DNA of 64,000 bases, taken from contig NZ_WYET01000001.1 in assembly GCF_013376415.1 (NCBI RefSeq), positions 248,001 through 312,000 of the forward strand, given 5' to 3'. A program made the position numbers and the translations under genes. This document shows positions 37,044 to 45,700 of the stretch, one piece after another. Each line of letters opens with the position of its first letter. Position 1 is the stretch's first letter. This DNA comes from Flagellimonas chongwuensis. GTDB lineage: Bacteria > Bacteroidota > Bacteroidia > Flavobacteriales > Flavobacteriaceae. The notes under the pieces are model-generated. The model was not told where the DNA came from. It worked only from the letters and a program-made list of their open reading frames with translations, and did no database searches.

Positions 37044-38065
37044 TAAAAAACGACTTGTTCCTAAGAGCTTTAAAAGGTGAAACTGTTGAACGTCCACCCG
37101 TTTGGATGATGCGACAAGCAGGACGCTATTTGCCAGAGTTTATGGAACTCCGTAAAAAATACGATTTCTTCACCCGTTGCCAGACCCCGGAATTGGCTTC
37201 GGAAATCACTGTGCAGCCCATTCGCCGCTACGGCATGGACGCGGCTATTTTATTCAGTGATATTTTGGTGATTCCACAAGCCATGGACATCGAAGTACAG
37301 ATGAAACCAAATTTTGGTCCTTATTTGCCCAACCCAATCCGTTCTCAAGCCAATCTGGACAAGGTGATCGTGCCGGACATTCAAGATAAATTGGGTTATG
37401 TGATGGATGCCATTACCATGACCAAAGAAAAACTGAACGATGACATTCCACTAATAGGTTTTGCCGGTTCCCCTTGGACCATACTTTGCTACTGCGTGGA
37501 AGGTCAAGGCAGCAAGAGTTTTGATAAAGCCAGAGGATTTTGCTTTACTCAGCCAAAGGCTGCGCACGAATTGCTTCAAAAAATTACGGATACGACCATC
37601 GCCTATCTTAAAGCAAAGGTTAAAGCCGGTGTAAACGCGGTTCAGGTTTTTGATTCTTGGGGCGGAATGTTGTCGCCAACAGATTATGAGGAATTTTCCT
37701 GGAAATACATACAACAGATTGTGGATGCATTAAAAGATGAAGCTCCCGTAATCGTTTTTGGAAAAGGATGCTGGTTCGCACTTAAGGAAATGGCCAACTC
37801 GGGGGCCTCCGCCGTTGGTGTGGATTGGACGTGTTCCGCTCAAAATGCCCGATACTTAACTGGTGGCAATGTTACGCTACAGGGTAATTTTGACCCTGCC
37901 CGTCTGCTGTCGCCACCTGAAAAAATCAAGGAAATGGTTACGCAAATGATCCGTGATTTTGGCAAGGACAAATATGTTGTGAATTTGGGGCATGGTATAT
38001 TACCACATATCCCAGTGGAAAATGCAAAAGCATTTATTGATGCCGTCAAAGAATACAAGGAGTGA
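37040..38065 (+). CDS. hemE: Uroporphyrinogen decarboxylase
   Basis: 341 residues. [16 protein letters not shown] is the HemE signature near the N-terminus; [20 protein letters not shown] and [16 protein letters not shown] are also diagnostic, and [15 protein letters not shown] closes the active site. It converts uroporphyrinogen III to coproporphyrinogen III in the cytoplasm. ATGA overlap with hemD and 4-bp overlap (GTGA) with the next small gene. Confidence 0.97.
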   Translation: MIKNDLFLRALKGETVERPPVWMMRQAGRYLPEFMELRKKYDFFTRCQTPELASEITVQPIRRYGMDAAILFSDILVIPQAMDIEVQMKPNFGPYLPNPIRSQANLDKVIVPDIQDKLGYVMDAITMTKEKLNDDIPLIGFAGSPWTILCYCVEGQGSKSFDKARGFCFTQPKAAHELLQKITDTTIAYLKAKVKAGVNAVQVFDSWGGMLSPTDYEEFSWKYIQQIVDALKDEAPVIVFGKGCWFALKEMANSGASAVGVDWTCSAQNARYLTGGNVTLQGNFDPARLLSPPEKIKEMVTQMIRDFGKDKYVVNLGHGILPHIPVENAKAFIDAVKEYKE

Positions 38066-38553
38066 ACCTATTTACGGTACTAAAACGAGTCGATTTTAAA
38101 AATATACTGAAAGGTGTATTTATTGGTTTGAGTCGCCCGCACTTTATTTTGCCAACTATAAAGGCTACCAAGGACTGTATTTCCGTTTCGACCAAAAACT
38201 ATGGAAAGTTGCACCATAAGAATGGTCCTGCGAATGCCTTCAGACACGCTTTTTGGAACTATTTGATTTCAAAACGATGTTTCAAATGGCAAAACAATGA
38301 AGAAGTGGTCTTGGATTGGGCCAAAAAAGTAAGCGATTGGCATGAGGACTCATTTCCGAACAAAAAATTACCACGGGAAATGGATTTGCACAATAATGAA
38401 GTTGGCCGCTTCATTTTTGAGCAAAACATTGAAAAATCGGAACAGGAAGTCGTTGAGCTATTGAAGAAAATGGCTCTGGAATCCACCAAAATTGATGAGA
38501 GTTCAGTGCTTTCTGAATATAAAAACCGAATGGTACATATTTTAGAACAATGA
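38062..38553 (+). CDS. Small protein of unknown function inside the hem operon (DUF6973-like)
   Basis: 163 residues starting at GTG 38062 (GTGA overlap with hemE); it in turn overlaps hemF (ATGA). It is basic at the N-terminus with short hydrophobic stretches and no signal. Key motifs are [19 protein letters not shown] (about residues 51-69) and [15 protein letters not shown] (about 106-120), an NAxRHxxW plus D-x-x-N-N-xx-G pattern that I associate with the DUF6973 family, though I cannot confirm it. The conserved His and Asp/Asn suggest a catalytic or metal-binding protein. Its coupling on both sides points to a role tied to porphyrin synthesis. Confidence 0.75.
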   Translation: MNLFTVLKRVDFKNILKGVFIGLSRPHFILPTIKATKDCISVSTKNYGKLHHKNGPANAFRHAFWNYLISKRCFKWQNNEEVVLDWAKKVSDWHEDSFPNKKLPREMDLHNNEVGRFIFEQNIEKSEQEVVELLKKMALESTKIDESSVLSEYKNRMVHILEQ

Positions 38554-39452
38554 AAGATAAATTCTACGCATACATTCAACAATTACAAGATACTATCACC
38601 TCCAAATTGGAAGAATTGGATGGCACAGCCAAGTTCCAACAAGATTTTTGGGAACGAGAAGAAGGCGGCGGCGGGAGAACACGAGTTATTGAAAATGGCG
38701 CTGTTTTTGAAAAAGGCGGGGTAAACATTTCCAAAGTTCACGGTCCGTTGCCAAAAAGTATGCAAAACTATTTCGGCGTGGAGGATGTTGATTTTTTTGC
38801 CTGTGGACTTAGCTTGGTGATTCACCCAAAAAGTCCAATGGTGCCAACGGTGCATGCCAATTGGCGCTATTTTGAAATGTACGACAAGGAAGGTAACATC
38901 GTTGACCAATGGTTTGGTGGCGGACAAGACCTTACCCCCTATTATTTATTCGAGGAAGACGCGGCACATTTTCATTCCGTTTGTAAAAAAGCCTGTGATG
39001 CCCACAATCCAGAATTTTACGCCAACTACAAAAAGAAGTGCGACGATTATTTTTGGAATGCGCACCGGAACGAAGCTCGTGGCGTAGGCGGACTGTTTTT
39101 CGATTATTGCAAAGCCACCGAAGAAACCAGCATGGAAGATTGGTACAATTTTGTAACCGAGGTCGGGGACAGTTTCTTGGAGGCCTACGCTCCTATAGTT
39201 GAAAAAAGAAAAGATTTACCATATTCACAAGAACAGCGTGATTGGCAAGAAATTCGTCGCGGGCGCTATGTAGAATTTAATTTAGTACATGATAAAGGAA
39301 CCCTTTTTGGTCTAAAAACCAACGGACGTATTGAAAGTATTTTGATGAGTTTGCCCCCGCACGTGCAATGGAAGTATGACCATCATCCAGAAAAAGGTAG
39401 CGACGAAGATAAATTGATAGAGGTACTACAAAACCCAAAAGATTGGGCCTAA
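38550..39452 (+). CDS. hemF: Oxygen-dependent coproporphyrinogen-III oxidase
   Basis: 300 residues. Diagnostic blocks: WEREEGGGGRTRVIENG, MVPTVHANWRYFEM, WFGGGQDLTPYYL, EARGVGGLFFDY, and RRGRYVEFNLVHDKGTLFGL near the C-terminus. It decarboxylates coproporphyrinogen III to protoporphyrinogen IX using O2, so heme synthesis here needs oxygen at this step. It overlaps the preceding unknown gene by 4 bp; the next gene, phzF-like, is 28 bp on. Confidence 0.97.
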   Translation: MKDKFYAYIQQLQDTITSKLEELDGTAKFQQDFWEREEGGGGRTRVIENGAVFEKGGVNISKVHGPLPKSMQNYFGVEDVDFFACGLSLVIHPKSPMVPTVHANWRYFEMYDKEGNIVDQWFGGGQDLTPYYLFEEDAAHFHSVCKKACDAHNPEFYANYKKKCDDYFWNAHRNEARGVGGLFFDYCKATEETSMEDWYNFVTEVGDSFLEAYAPIVEKRKDLPYSQEQRDWQEIRRGRYVEFNLVHDKGTLFGLKTNGRIESILMSLPPHVQWKYDHHPEKGSDEDKLIEVLQNPKDWA

Positions 39453-39480
39453 TGCTTAATTTTGTCCAGAAACCAAATCA

Positions 39481-40269
39481 ATGAGACAGAAAATTTATCA
39501 AATAGACGCATTTACGAGCCAAACTTTCGGAGGCAATCCGGCAGCGGTCTGTATTTTGGAATCTTGGTTGAGTCCAGAGCTGATGCAGAAAATAGCCCAA
39601 GAAAACAATCTTGCGGAGACAGCCTTTGCAGTAAAGAAAGATGACCTGTACGAAATTCGATGGTTCACCCCTGAAGTTGAGGTTGACCTATGTGGACACG
39701 CCACTCTAGCGACCGCCTTTGTTATATTTCATTTTTATGAACTCGACAAAAATACCATTCAGTTTTATTCGAGCCGAAGTGGCAACCTATATGTAAACAA
39801 GGCCGACAACAACTGGTTGACCATGGATTTTCCAGCAGATACGCTGGTCGCCATCAAAAATATTGATGAAATCGACCAAGCATTGGGAAAATCCCCGGTA
39901 AAGACATACAAGGGAAAAAGCGATTACATGCTGGTTTACCAATCCCAAAAGGAAATTGAGGAACTCTCTCCCAACTTCTTCCTTTTGGACCAAGTGGACG
40001 CTAGAGGGGTCATTGTTACCGCTCCAGGCAACGAAGTTGACTTTGTATCCCGCTTCTTTGCCCCTTCTTGCGGTATTCCTGAAGACCCAGTAACCGGTTC
40101 GGCCCATACATCGCTTTCCCCTTATTGGTCAGAAGTGTTGCGCAAAACCAAAATGACAGCTAAACAGCTTTCCGAACGAGGTGGCGATTTGGTCTGCGAG
40201 TATTTGGGCGAGCGTGTAAAAATTTCGGGGAAAGCCGTGCTTTATCTAACAGGAGAAATTGATATTTAA
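39481..40269 (+). CDS. PhzF family isomerase
   Basis: 262 residues. The PhzF/diaminopimelate-epimerase-like fold is shown by IDAFTSQTFGGNPAAVCIL, the catalytic Glu46 in NNLAETAFAV, EVDLCGHATLATAFV and GIPEDPVTGSAHTSLSPYW. Members are isomerases of small metabolites; no phenazine genes are present, so the name is only a family label. It sits in the hem operon between hemF and the IVS cassette, perhaps by chance of co-transcription. Confidence 0.92.
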   Translation: MRQKIYQIDAFTSQTFGGNPAAVCILESWLSPELMQKIAQENNLAETAFAVKKDDLYEIRWFTPEVEVDLCGHATLATAFVIFHFYELDKNTIQFYSSRSGNLYVNKADNNWLTMDFPADTLVAIKNIDEIDQALGKSPVKTYKGKSDYMLVYQSQKEIEELSPNFFLLDQVDARGVIVTAPGNEVDFVSRFFAPSCGIPEDPVTGSAHTSLSPYWSEVLRKTKMTAKQLSERGGDLVCEYLGERVKISGKAVLYLTGEIDI

Positions 40270-40277
40270 TATTAGCG

Positions 40278-40689
40278 ATAAGCCTTAAGCAGTAAGCTCT
40301 AAGCCATGGGAAACTATAAAAATTACAAGGTCTGGGAAAAATCACATCAACTCGTACTTGACATTTATGGCTTGACCAAGGATTTCCCAAAATCGGAACA
40401 GTACAATTTAATCTCCCAGATGAATAGGGCTTCTGTCTCCATTCCCACAAATATTGCAGAAGGGTGTGGACGCGAAACTCAAAAAGAATTTATTCGATTT
40501 CTTTATATCGCTTCTGGTTCTGCCCACGAATTGGATTATCTTTTGCTTTTAGCCTCCGACTTGGGTTATATTGAATCAGAAATATCCAAAAACATTATTT
40601 CAGAAATAGACGAAATCAAAAAAATGCTCGCGGCATTAATCAAAACTATAAAAACATCACTTTAAGCTTAAGGCTTATAACTTAAAACC
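40278..40689. mobile_element. IVS-type cassette with 13-bp inverted ends and 7-nt arrays
   Basis: ATAAGCCTTAAGC (40278-40290) is the exact inverted copy of GCTTAAGGCTTAT (40666-40678). On both sides the sequence is a degenerate 7-nt array: TAAGCCT, TAAGCAG, TAAGCTC, TAAGCCA (40279-40306) and TTAAGCT, TAAGGCT, TATAACT, TAAAACC (40662-40689). The four-helix-bundle gene fills the middle. The unit interrupts the hem operon between phzF and hemB and looks like a small non-autonomous mobile cassette; no transposase is encoded. Confidence 0.7.
40306..40665 (+). CDS. Four-helix-bundle protein (IVS/S23 family)
   Basis: 119 residues. The family signature is complete: KVWEKSHQLVLDIYGLTKDFP, LISQMNRASVSIPTNIAEGCGR, and FLYIASGSAHELDYLLLLASDLGYI. 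The fold is known from proteins encoded by intervening sequences in bacterial 23S rRNA genes and is shared with the accessory protein Avd of diversity-generating retroelements; the function of stand-alone copies is unknown. The ATG lies in the last unit of the left 7-nt array and the stop in the first unit of the right one, so the gene and its borders form one unit. Confidence 0.9.
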   Translation: MGNYKNYKVWEKSHQLVLDIYGLTKDFPKSEQYNLISQMNRASVSIPTNIAEGCGRETQKEFIRFLYIASGSAHELDYLLLLASDLGYIESEISKNIISEIDEIKKMLAALIKTIKTSL

Positions 40690-40695
40690 AGCAAC

Positions 40696-41685
40696 ATGTA
40701 CCCATTAATACGAAACAGAAGACTTCGCGCATCCGAATCCATTAGAAGATTGGTTCGGGAAACCACCTTGACCTCGGATGACTTTTTGGTTCCGCTTTTC
40801 ATAACCGAAGGAAAAGGAATCAAAGAAGAGATTCCATCCATGCCCAACTATTTTCGGTTGAGTTTGGACAATCTTGAAAAAGAAGCAAAAGAACTCTGGA
40901 ACATGGGATTGTGTTCCATGCTTCTTTTTGTTAAGGTCGATGATAAACTCAAAGACAATAAAGGAACCGAAGCGCTAAATCCAGATGGATTGATGCAACG
41001 TGCCATTAAAACCGTAAAAAATGCCTGTCCACAAATGTTGGTGATGACGGATGTGGCATTGGACCCATTTTCATCCTACGGACATGATGGTATTGTGGCC
41101 GAGGGGCAAATTTTGAATGATGAAACTGCAGAGCTATTGGCAGAAATGAGCGTTTCCCATGCCAATGCAGGGGCAGATTTTGTTGCTCCCAGCGATATGA
41201 TGGACGGTAGAATCCTTACCATCCGCGAAGCTCTGGAAGACGAAGGGTTCCTTAATACCGGAATTATGGCCTATTCCGCCAAATATGCCAGTGCCTTTTA
41301 TGGCCCGTTCCGGGATGCGCTGGATTCTGCACCCGTTGACATTGCAAATGTGCCGAAGGACAAAAAAACCTATCAAATGGATTATGCCAATCGGTATGAA
41401 GCCATCAAAGAAACTCAAATGGATATCGACGAAGGGGCTGATATTGTGATGGTAAAGCCAGGGTTGTGCTATTTGGACATTGTTCGTGAAATAAAGAACG
41501 AAGTTGAAGTACCTGTTGCCGTTTATCAAGTTTCTGGCGAGTATGCCATGCTAAAGGCCGCCGCCGAAAAAGGTTGGCTGGACCATGATGCCGTGATGCT
41601 GGAACAATTGACGGCCATTAAAAGGGCAGGTGCCAATATTATTGCCAGTTATTTTGCGAAGGATTTTATAAGAATATTTCGTTAA
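40696..41685 (+). CDS. hemB: Delta-aminolevulinic acid dehydratase (porphobilinogen synthase)
   Basis: 329 residues. Schiff-base lysines are seen in YSAKYASAFYGPFRDA (Lys196) and VMVKPGLCYLD (Lys254). The metal loop reads DVALDPFSSYGHDG (about 119-132), with Asp in the positions where zinc enzymes have Cys, so this is the Mg-type enzyme. It condenses two 5-aminolevulinate molecules to porphobilinogen. It starts 30 bp after the IVS gene, still within the hem operon. Confidence 0.96.
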   Translation: MYPLIRNRRLRASESIRRLVRETTLTSDDFLVPLFITEGKGIKEEIPSMPNYFRLSLDNLEKEAKELWNMGLCSMLLFVKVDDKLKDNKGTEALNPDGLMQRAIKTVKNACPQMLVMTDVALDPFSSYGHDGIVAEGQILNDETAELLAEMSVSHANAGADFVAPSDMMDGRILTIREALEDEGFLNTGIMAYSAKYASAFYGPFRDALDSAPVDIANVPKDKKTYQMDYANRYEAIKETQMDIDEGADIVMVKPGLCYLDIVREIKNEVEVPVAVYQVSGEYAMLKAAAEKGWLDHDAVMLEQLTAIKRAGANIIASYFAKDFIRIFR

Positions 41686-41703
41686 TATTGTTAAAAATTT
41701 CAT

Positions 41704-42990
41704 ATGACTGCTGTAATAGGTATCTTAAATAAAAATGCTGTGGCTTTGGCTGCAGATTCTGCTGTTACTGTTTCTGGAAGTAATGGAAGAAAAATTTATA
41801 ATACAGCCAACAAAATCTTTACCCTATCAAAATACCATCCGGTTTCGATTGTTATTTATAATTCTGCTAACTTCATAACTACACCTTGGGAAATCATCAT
41901 CAAAATCTACCGGAATGAGTTGGGTGAGAAATCATTCCCAAACCTCAAAGATTATTCGGATAATTTTTTTAAATTTTTAAAAGAAAAAGAGTTTTTTAAT
42001 AATCCCGAAACAATTAGTCATTCCATTCAATCATTAATCTATCATTCATTTAACGATTTGATAGACATGGCTATGCAATCAGCCATTGAAGAACATTCTG
42101 ATTTGATCAGCAAATCCCCGGAAGACAGATTATCTCTTTTTAAAAATAATTTATTGGAAATGATTGAATTCCAGATTCAAAAAATAAAGCTAGAAGAAAA
42201 ATTATCTGATTTTAAATCATTGACAAAAAAGAGATTTGATGAAATTATTGGTGCTGAATTAAATGAAATACTGGAAATTGAATTTTCGGACTTTAATACA
42301 AAAAACATCCGTTCTAAATTTTCCTCTTTAATTTTTCATTATATGAAAAGTAAAGTTCTCCGTGGACAATGGACGGGCCTAGTTTTTGCTGGCTATGGTG
42401 ACAATGATATTTACCCAACAACAATTAGCACAAAAATTTCAGATGTTTTTGACAATAAAATCAGGTTTTACACCGAAGATGTAGAAAAAATTGATGATGG
42501 AAATACCGGCTCAATTATGCCCTTTGCTCAAAGGGATGTTATTGACACACTTATAACAGGAATAAGTCCAGACATCAATGAACCTCTATTTTCAACATTT
42601 AAGAATTTCCTTCATGGATATAATGAGCACTTGGTTAAATTATTAGAAAAAGATCAACCAAAACTAGCTAAGGAAATTCAACAAATAGATATAGATCAAA
42701 TTTGCAATCAATTTATAAGTGAAATTGATAATGTAAAGAAAATAAAACATATCCGACCAACAGTAAACACGGTATCCATCCTTTCAAAGGAAGATCTTGC
42801 CGAAATGGCTGAAAGTTTAATATATTTGACATATCTTAAAAGAAGGATTAGTTCTGATGAAGAATCAGTTGGTGGACCTGTTGATGTGGCGATTATTTCT
42901 AAAGGTGATGGTTTTATTTGGATAAAAAGAAAGCATTATTTTGAAGAAAATCATAATCCGCATTTTATAAAAAACTATTTTAGGGCATAA
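41704..42990 (+). CDS. Proteasome-like N-terminal-nucleophile hydrolase, long variant
   Basis: 428 residues. After Met removal the protein begins TAVIGILNKNAVALAADSAVT, the beta-subunit pattern of proteasome/HslV proteins: Thr as residue 1, Asp as residue 17 exactly, and a Lys in TANKIFTL (residue 36, 33 in HslV). Later blocks also fit the fold: GLVFAGYGDNDIYPT and SVGGPVDVAIISKGDGFIWI near the C-terminus. Between them is an AT-rich helical insertion of roughly 150 residues, making the protein about twice the usual size. A self-activated or substrate-specific peptidase is likely; this is inference. It lies 18 bp after hemB and 22 bp before a 61-residue ORF, on much more AT-rich DNA than hemB. 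Confidence 0.72.
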   Translation: MTAVIGILNKNAVALAADSAVTVSGSNGRKIYNTANKIFTLSKYHPVSIVIYNSANFITTPWEIIIKIYRNELGEKSFPNLKDYSDNFFKFLKEKEFFNNPETISHSIQSLIYHSFNDLIDMAMQSAIEEHSDLISKSPEDRLSLFKNNLLEMIEFQIQKIKLEEKLSDFKSLTKKRFDEIIGAELNEILEIEFSDFNTKNIRSKFSSLIFHYMKSKVLRGQWTGLVFAGYGDNDIYPTTISTKISDVFDNKIRFYTEDVEKIDDGNTGSIMPFAQRDVIDTLITGISPDINEPLFSTFKNFLHGYNEHLVKLLEKDQPKLAKEIQQIDIDQICNQFISEIDNVKKIKHIRPTVNTVSILSKEDLAEMAESLIYLTYLKRRISSDEESVGGPVDVAIISKGDGFIWIKRKHYFEENHNPHFIKNYFRA

Positions 42991-43012
42991 TTACTTATAA
43001 ATTTTAACCGCA

Positions 43013-43198
43013 ATGTTTCTTAAAGACTCACCTAAATCAAAATATGACACCTTAACCCCTTCTTTATTGAAAAAAATTTCAAAAAAGGAAGAGTCTCTAG
43101 ACGAAAGGGTTATTGAACAAGAAACCAATGCAGAAGAAATTGCCGATATAATTTCAAAAAAACTGCTTAATCTTATTGAAAAGAAGGTTACTCTCTAA
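43013..43198 (+). CDS. Small charged helical protein downstream of the Ntn hydrolase
   Basis: 61 residues, no signal peptide, rich in Lys and Glu. Likely helical coiled-coil segments: SLLKKISKKEESLDERVIEQ and EEIADIISKKLLNLIEKK. It follows the Ntn-hydrolase gene by 22 bp in the same AT-rich patch, so it may be its substrate, adaptor or inhibitor. No family recognised. The reading is supported by base composition and position only. Confidence 0.55.
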   Translation: MFLKDSPKSKYDTLTPSLLKKISKKEESLDERVIEQETNAEEIADIISKKLLNLIEKKVTL

Positions 43199-43233
43199 TA
43201 GATAGAGTTTCCGTTCTTCATTTTTAAGAATGG

Positions 43234-44538
43234 ATGAAGTACATATTTATATTTCTTGTCATCCTGTCTTTTTTCGGCAAAATTAGTGCCCAACGGGAAC
43301 TCATCCATGCCCTACCCTCTACTTTGGGTTTCGATGAAAATTTCATCGACCAAAAAGTGGATTCCATCATGGAAATGGGCATTGATAATTTAGCATTTCC
43401 AGGAGCTCAACTGCTGGTCGCCAAGAACGATACCGTTATTTTTCATAAAACTTACGGTTTTCATACATACGACAGCATTCAACCAGTTGCATTGAACGAT
43501 TTGTATGATCTGGCCTCCGTAACGAAAATATCGGGGCCACTTCCCGCATTGATGAAACTGGTGGACGAAGGCAAGCTGGACCTAGATAAACCATTCAGTA
43601 TATATTGGGACCCATGGAAGCGAAGAATGGACAAAAAAGACCTAACACTTCGTGAAATACTGGCGCATCAGGCAGGGCTAATACCTTATATCGTTTTTTT
43701 ACAGAAAGTGCTTCGCAAAAACGGAGAAATCAAAAAAAGATTCGTGCACAATTCATCAGACAAACGATATCAAGGGCAGGTCTACGATAGTCTCTTTATC
43801 AACAATCGGTTTGAACGAAAAATGAACCGAATCATCAACCGGTCCAAAGTTTCGGATCAAAAAAAGTACAAATACTCCGGACTTACATTTTTGATTTTTC
43901 CAACGTTGATAGAACAACTCGCCGGAACCGATTACCAAACCTATTTGGATGAAAACTTCTATCAACCTTTGGGTTGTCACACCTTGGGCTATCTTCCCAT
44001 GGAAAACAATTACGTAAATGCCATAGTTCCCACCGAAGTGGATTCTCTTTTCCGAAAGACCTTGGTAAAAGGTTGGGTACACGACGAAAATGCTTCGCTC
44101 AAAGGAGGTGTTTCTGGTAATGCCGGTCTATTTGGCACGGCAGATGATCTGGCCAAATTGATGTTGTTCTATCAGAATTATGGGAATGTAGATGGTAAAC
44201 AGCTCATCTCAAAAGAAACCGTAAAAGAGTTTACTACCATACAATATCCCGAGAATGAAAATTACAGGGGCTTAGGTTTTGACAAACCTCTCCTGAACAA
44301 TTCAGAACTTCCTTTGGAAGAAGCCTACCCCTCTCCTTTGGCTTCGCCCGAAAGTTTTGGCCATTCCGGATTTACCGGCACTTTTGTTTGGGCAGACCCG
44401 GTAAAAAATTTGACTTTCATCTTTCTTTCCAATCGGGTTTATCCCTCTAGAGACCACCGAAAACTGTACAGTTTGGACATTAGACAGGCGCTACAAGATG
44501 TTTTTTATAAAGCAGATACATTAAGCGTCCAAAATTAA
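43234..44538 (+). CDS. Exported beta-lactamase-like serine hydrolase
   Basis: 434 residues with signal peptide MKYIFIFLVILSFFGKISAQ. Class-C beta-lactamase/D-peptidase fold: nucleophile motif ASVTK (Ser95, Lys98), YSG in KYKYSGLTFLIF as the second Tyr motif, GVSGNAGLFGTADDLAKLM and SFGHSGFTGTFVWADP with the HSG triad. Likely a periplasmic esterase, D-aminopeptidase or transpeptidase-related enzyme rather than an antibiotic-resistance lactamase. It follows the AT-rich pair by 35 bp. Confidence 0.9.
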   Translation: MKYIFIFLVILSFFGKISAQRELIHALPSTLGFDENFIDQKVDSIMEMGIDNLAFPGAQLLVAKNDTVIFHKTYGFHTYDSIQPVALNDLYDLASVTKISGPLPALMKLVDEGKLDLDKPFSIYWDPWKRRMDKKDLTLREILAHQAGLIPYIVFLQKVLRKNGEIKKRFVHNSSDKRYQGQVYDSLFINNRFERKMNRIINRSKVSDQKKYKYSGLTFLIFPTLIEQLAGTDYQTYLDENFYQPLGCHTLGYLPMENNYVNAIVPTEVDSLFRKTLVKGWVHDENASLKGGVSGNAGLFGTADDLAKLMLFYQNYGNVDGKQLISKETVKEFTTIQYPENENYRGLGFDKPLLNNSELPLEEAYPSPLASPESFGHSGFTGTFVWADPVKNLTFIFLSNRVYPSRDHRKLYSLDIRQALQDVFYKADTLSVQN

Positions 44539-44578
44539 TTCCTATTCCCTATCTTGGTACTAAACATTCTGCCATTCT

Positions 44579-45700
44579 ATGGGACTACTTATATTTTATG
44601 CCCTTATTTCCATATTCTTTTCATTTCTGTGCTCCATTTTGGAGGCCGTATTGCTAAGTATTACCCCAACCTTTATCAATGTAAAAAAGCAAGAGGGAAA
44701 AGATTATGCTGCCACATTGGAATCCCTTAAAAAAGATGTGGACAAACCTCTGATCGCCATTCTTACCTTGAACACGGTTGCCCACACCGTAGGTGCAATT
44801 TTGGTCGGTGTACAGGCAAAAGTGGCTTATGCAGAAATGTATGGAAGCACACAGCGTACCATATTTGGTTTTACCTTGACCGAAGACCTTATGGTTGGAA
44901 TTGTATCCACACTTATGACAATATTGATCCTGGTAGCTTCAGAAATTATTCCAAAGACCATTGGGGCAACTTTCTGGAAGCAACTGGCCAACTTTACCAG
45001 CAAAGCATTAAACATCATGGTATTCGTCTTAAAATGGACAGGTCTGTTATGGCTGTTGCAGTTATTTACCAAACTGGTAGGCGCCAAAGGGGAACATGGC
45101 AGTGTTTTGAGCCGTGAGGATTTTAGTGCCATGACCGAAATCGCACATGAAGAAGGCGTTTTTCAGGAATCGGAATCCAAAATGATCAAGAACCTGCTCT
45201 ATTTTGATGAAATTCTGGCCCGCGATGTGATGACACCAAGAACCGTCATGAAAATTGCATCGGAAGACACCCCGATAAAAGAATTTTTTGAAAAGAACAG
45301 ACCACTACGTTTTTCCAGAATTCCATTGTACAAGGATCGTATGGACAATATAACGGGCTTCTTTTTAAAGGATGAATTGTTGGAAGCCATCATCAACAAA
45401 AAAGGAAACGAAACCTTGGCCACCATCAGAAGGGAATTATTGGTCACCAACCGAAGTAAATCTATTAACGAGCTTTTCAAAAAGTTTGTGCAGAAGAGAG
45501 AGCATGTTTCTTTGGTAGTGGACGAGTACGGTTCGGTGAGTGGTTTGGTTACTATGGAAGATGTAATCGAAACCTTGCTCGGATTCGAGATTATGGACGA
45601 AAGTGATAATGTGGAAGACCTTCAAAAGCTAGCTAGAAAGAACTGGCATGCCCGAGCAAAGCGATTGGGAATTATTGAAGAAGAAGACGAAATAGAGTAA
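44579..45700 (+). CDS. CNNM/DUF21 transporter with CBS pair, lacking the CorC_HlyC domain
   Basis: 373 residues. A DUF21/CNNM membrane part (about 1-180, four hydrophobic helices including NTVAHTVGAILVGVQA and LVASEIIPKTIGATFWK) is followed by a CBS pair (about 205-345: ARDVMTPRTVMKI and LVVDEYGSVSGLVTMEDVIE). The usual C-terminal CorC_HlyC transporter-associated domain is absent; the protein ends just after the CBS module. Proteins of this type export Mg2+ or Co2+. The final base of its stop is shared with the MGMT start. Confidence 0.88.
   Translation: MGLLIFYALISIFFSFLCSILEAVLLSITPTFINVKKQEGKDYAATLESLKKDVDKPLIAILTLNTVAHTVGAILVGVQAKVAYAEMYGSTQRTIFGFTLTEDLMVGIVSTLMTILILVASEIIPKTIGATFWKQLANFTSKALNIMVFVLKWTGLLWLLQLFTKLVGAKGEHGSVLSREDFSAMTEIAHEEGVFQESESKMIKNLLYFDEILARDVMTPRTVMKIASEDTPIKEFFEKNRPLRFSRIPLYKDRMDNITGFFLKDELLEAIINKKGNETLATIRRELLVTNRSKSINELFKKFVQKREHVSLVVDEYGSVSGLVTMEDVIETLLGFEIMDESDNVEDLQKLARKNWHARAKRLGIIEEEDEIE

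Noticed and set aside
39481..40269. Phenazine biosynthesis cluster
   Set aside because: Only a PhzF-family fold is present; none of the other phz genes is near, so the family name carries no pathway meaning here.
43234..44538. Antibiotic-resistance beta-lactamase
   Set aside because: The protein has the class-C-like fold but is 434 residues long with YSG and HSG motifs typical of esterase or D-peptidase relatives, and has no resistance-gene context.
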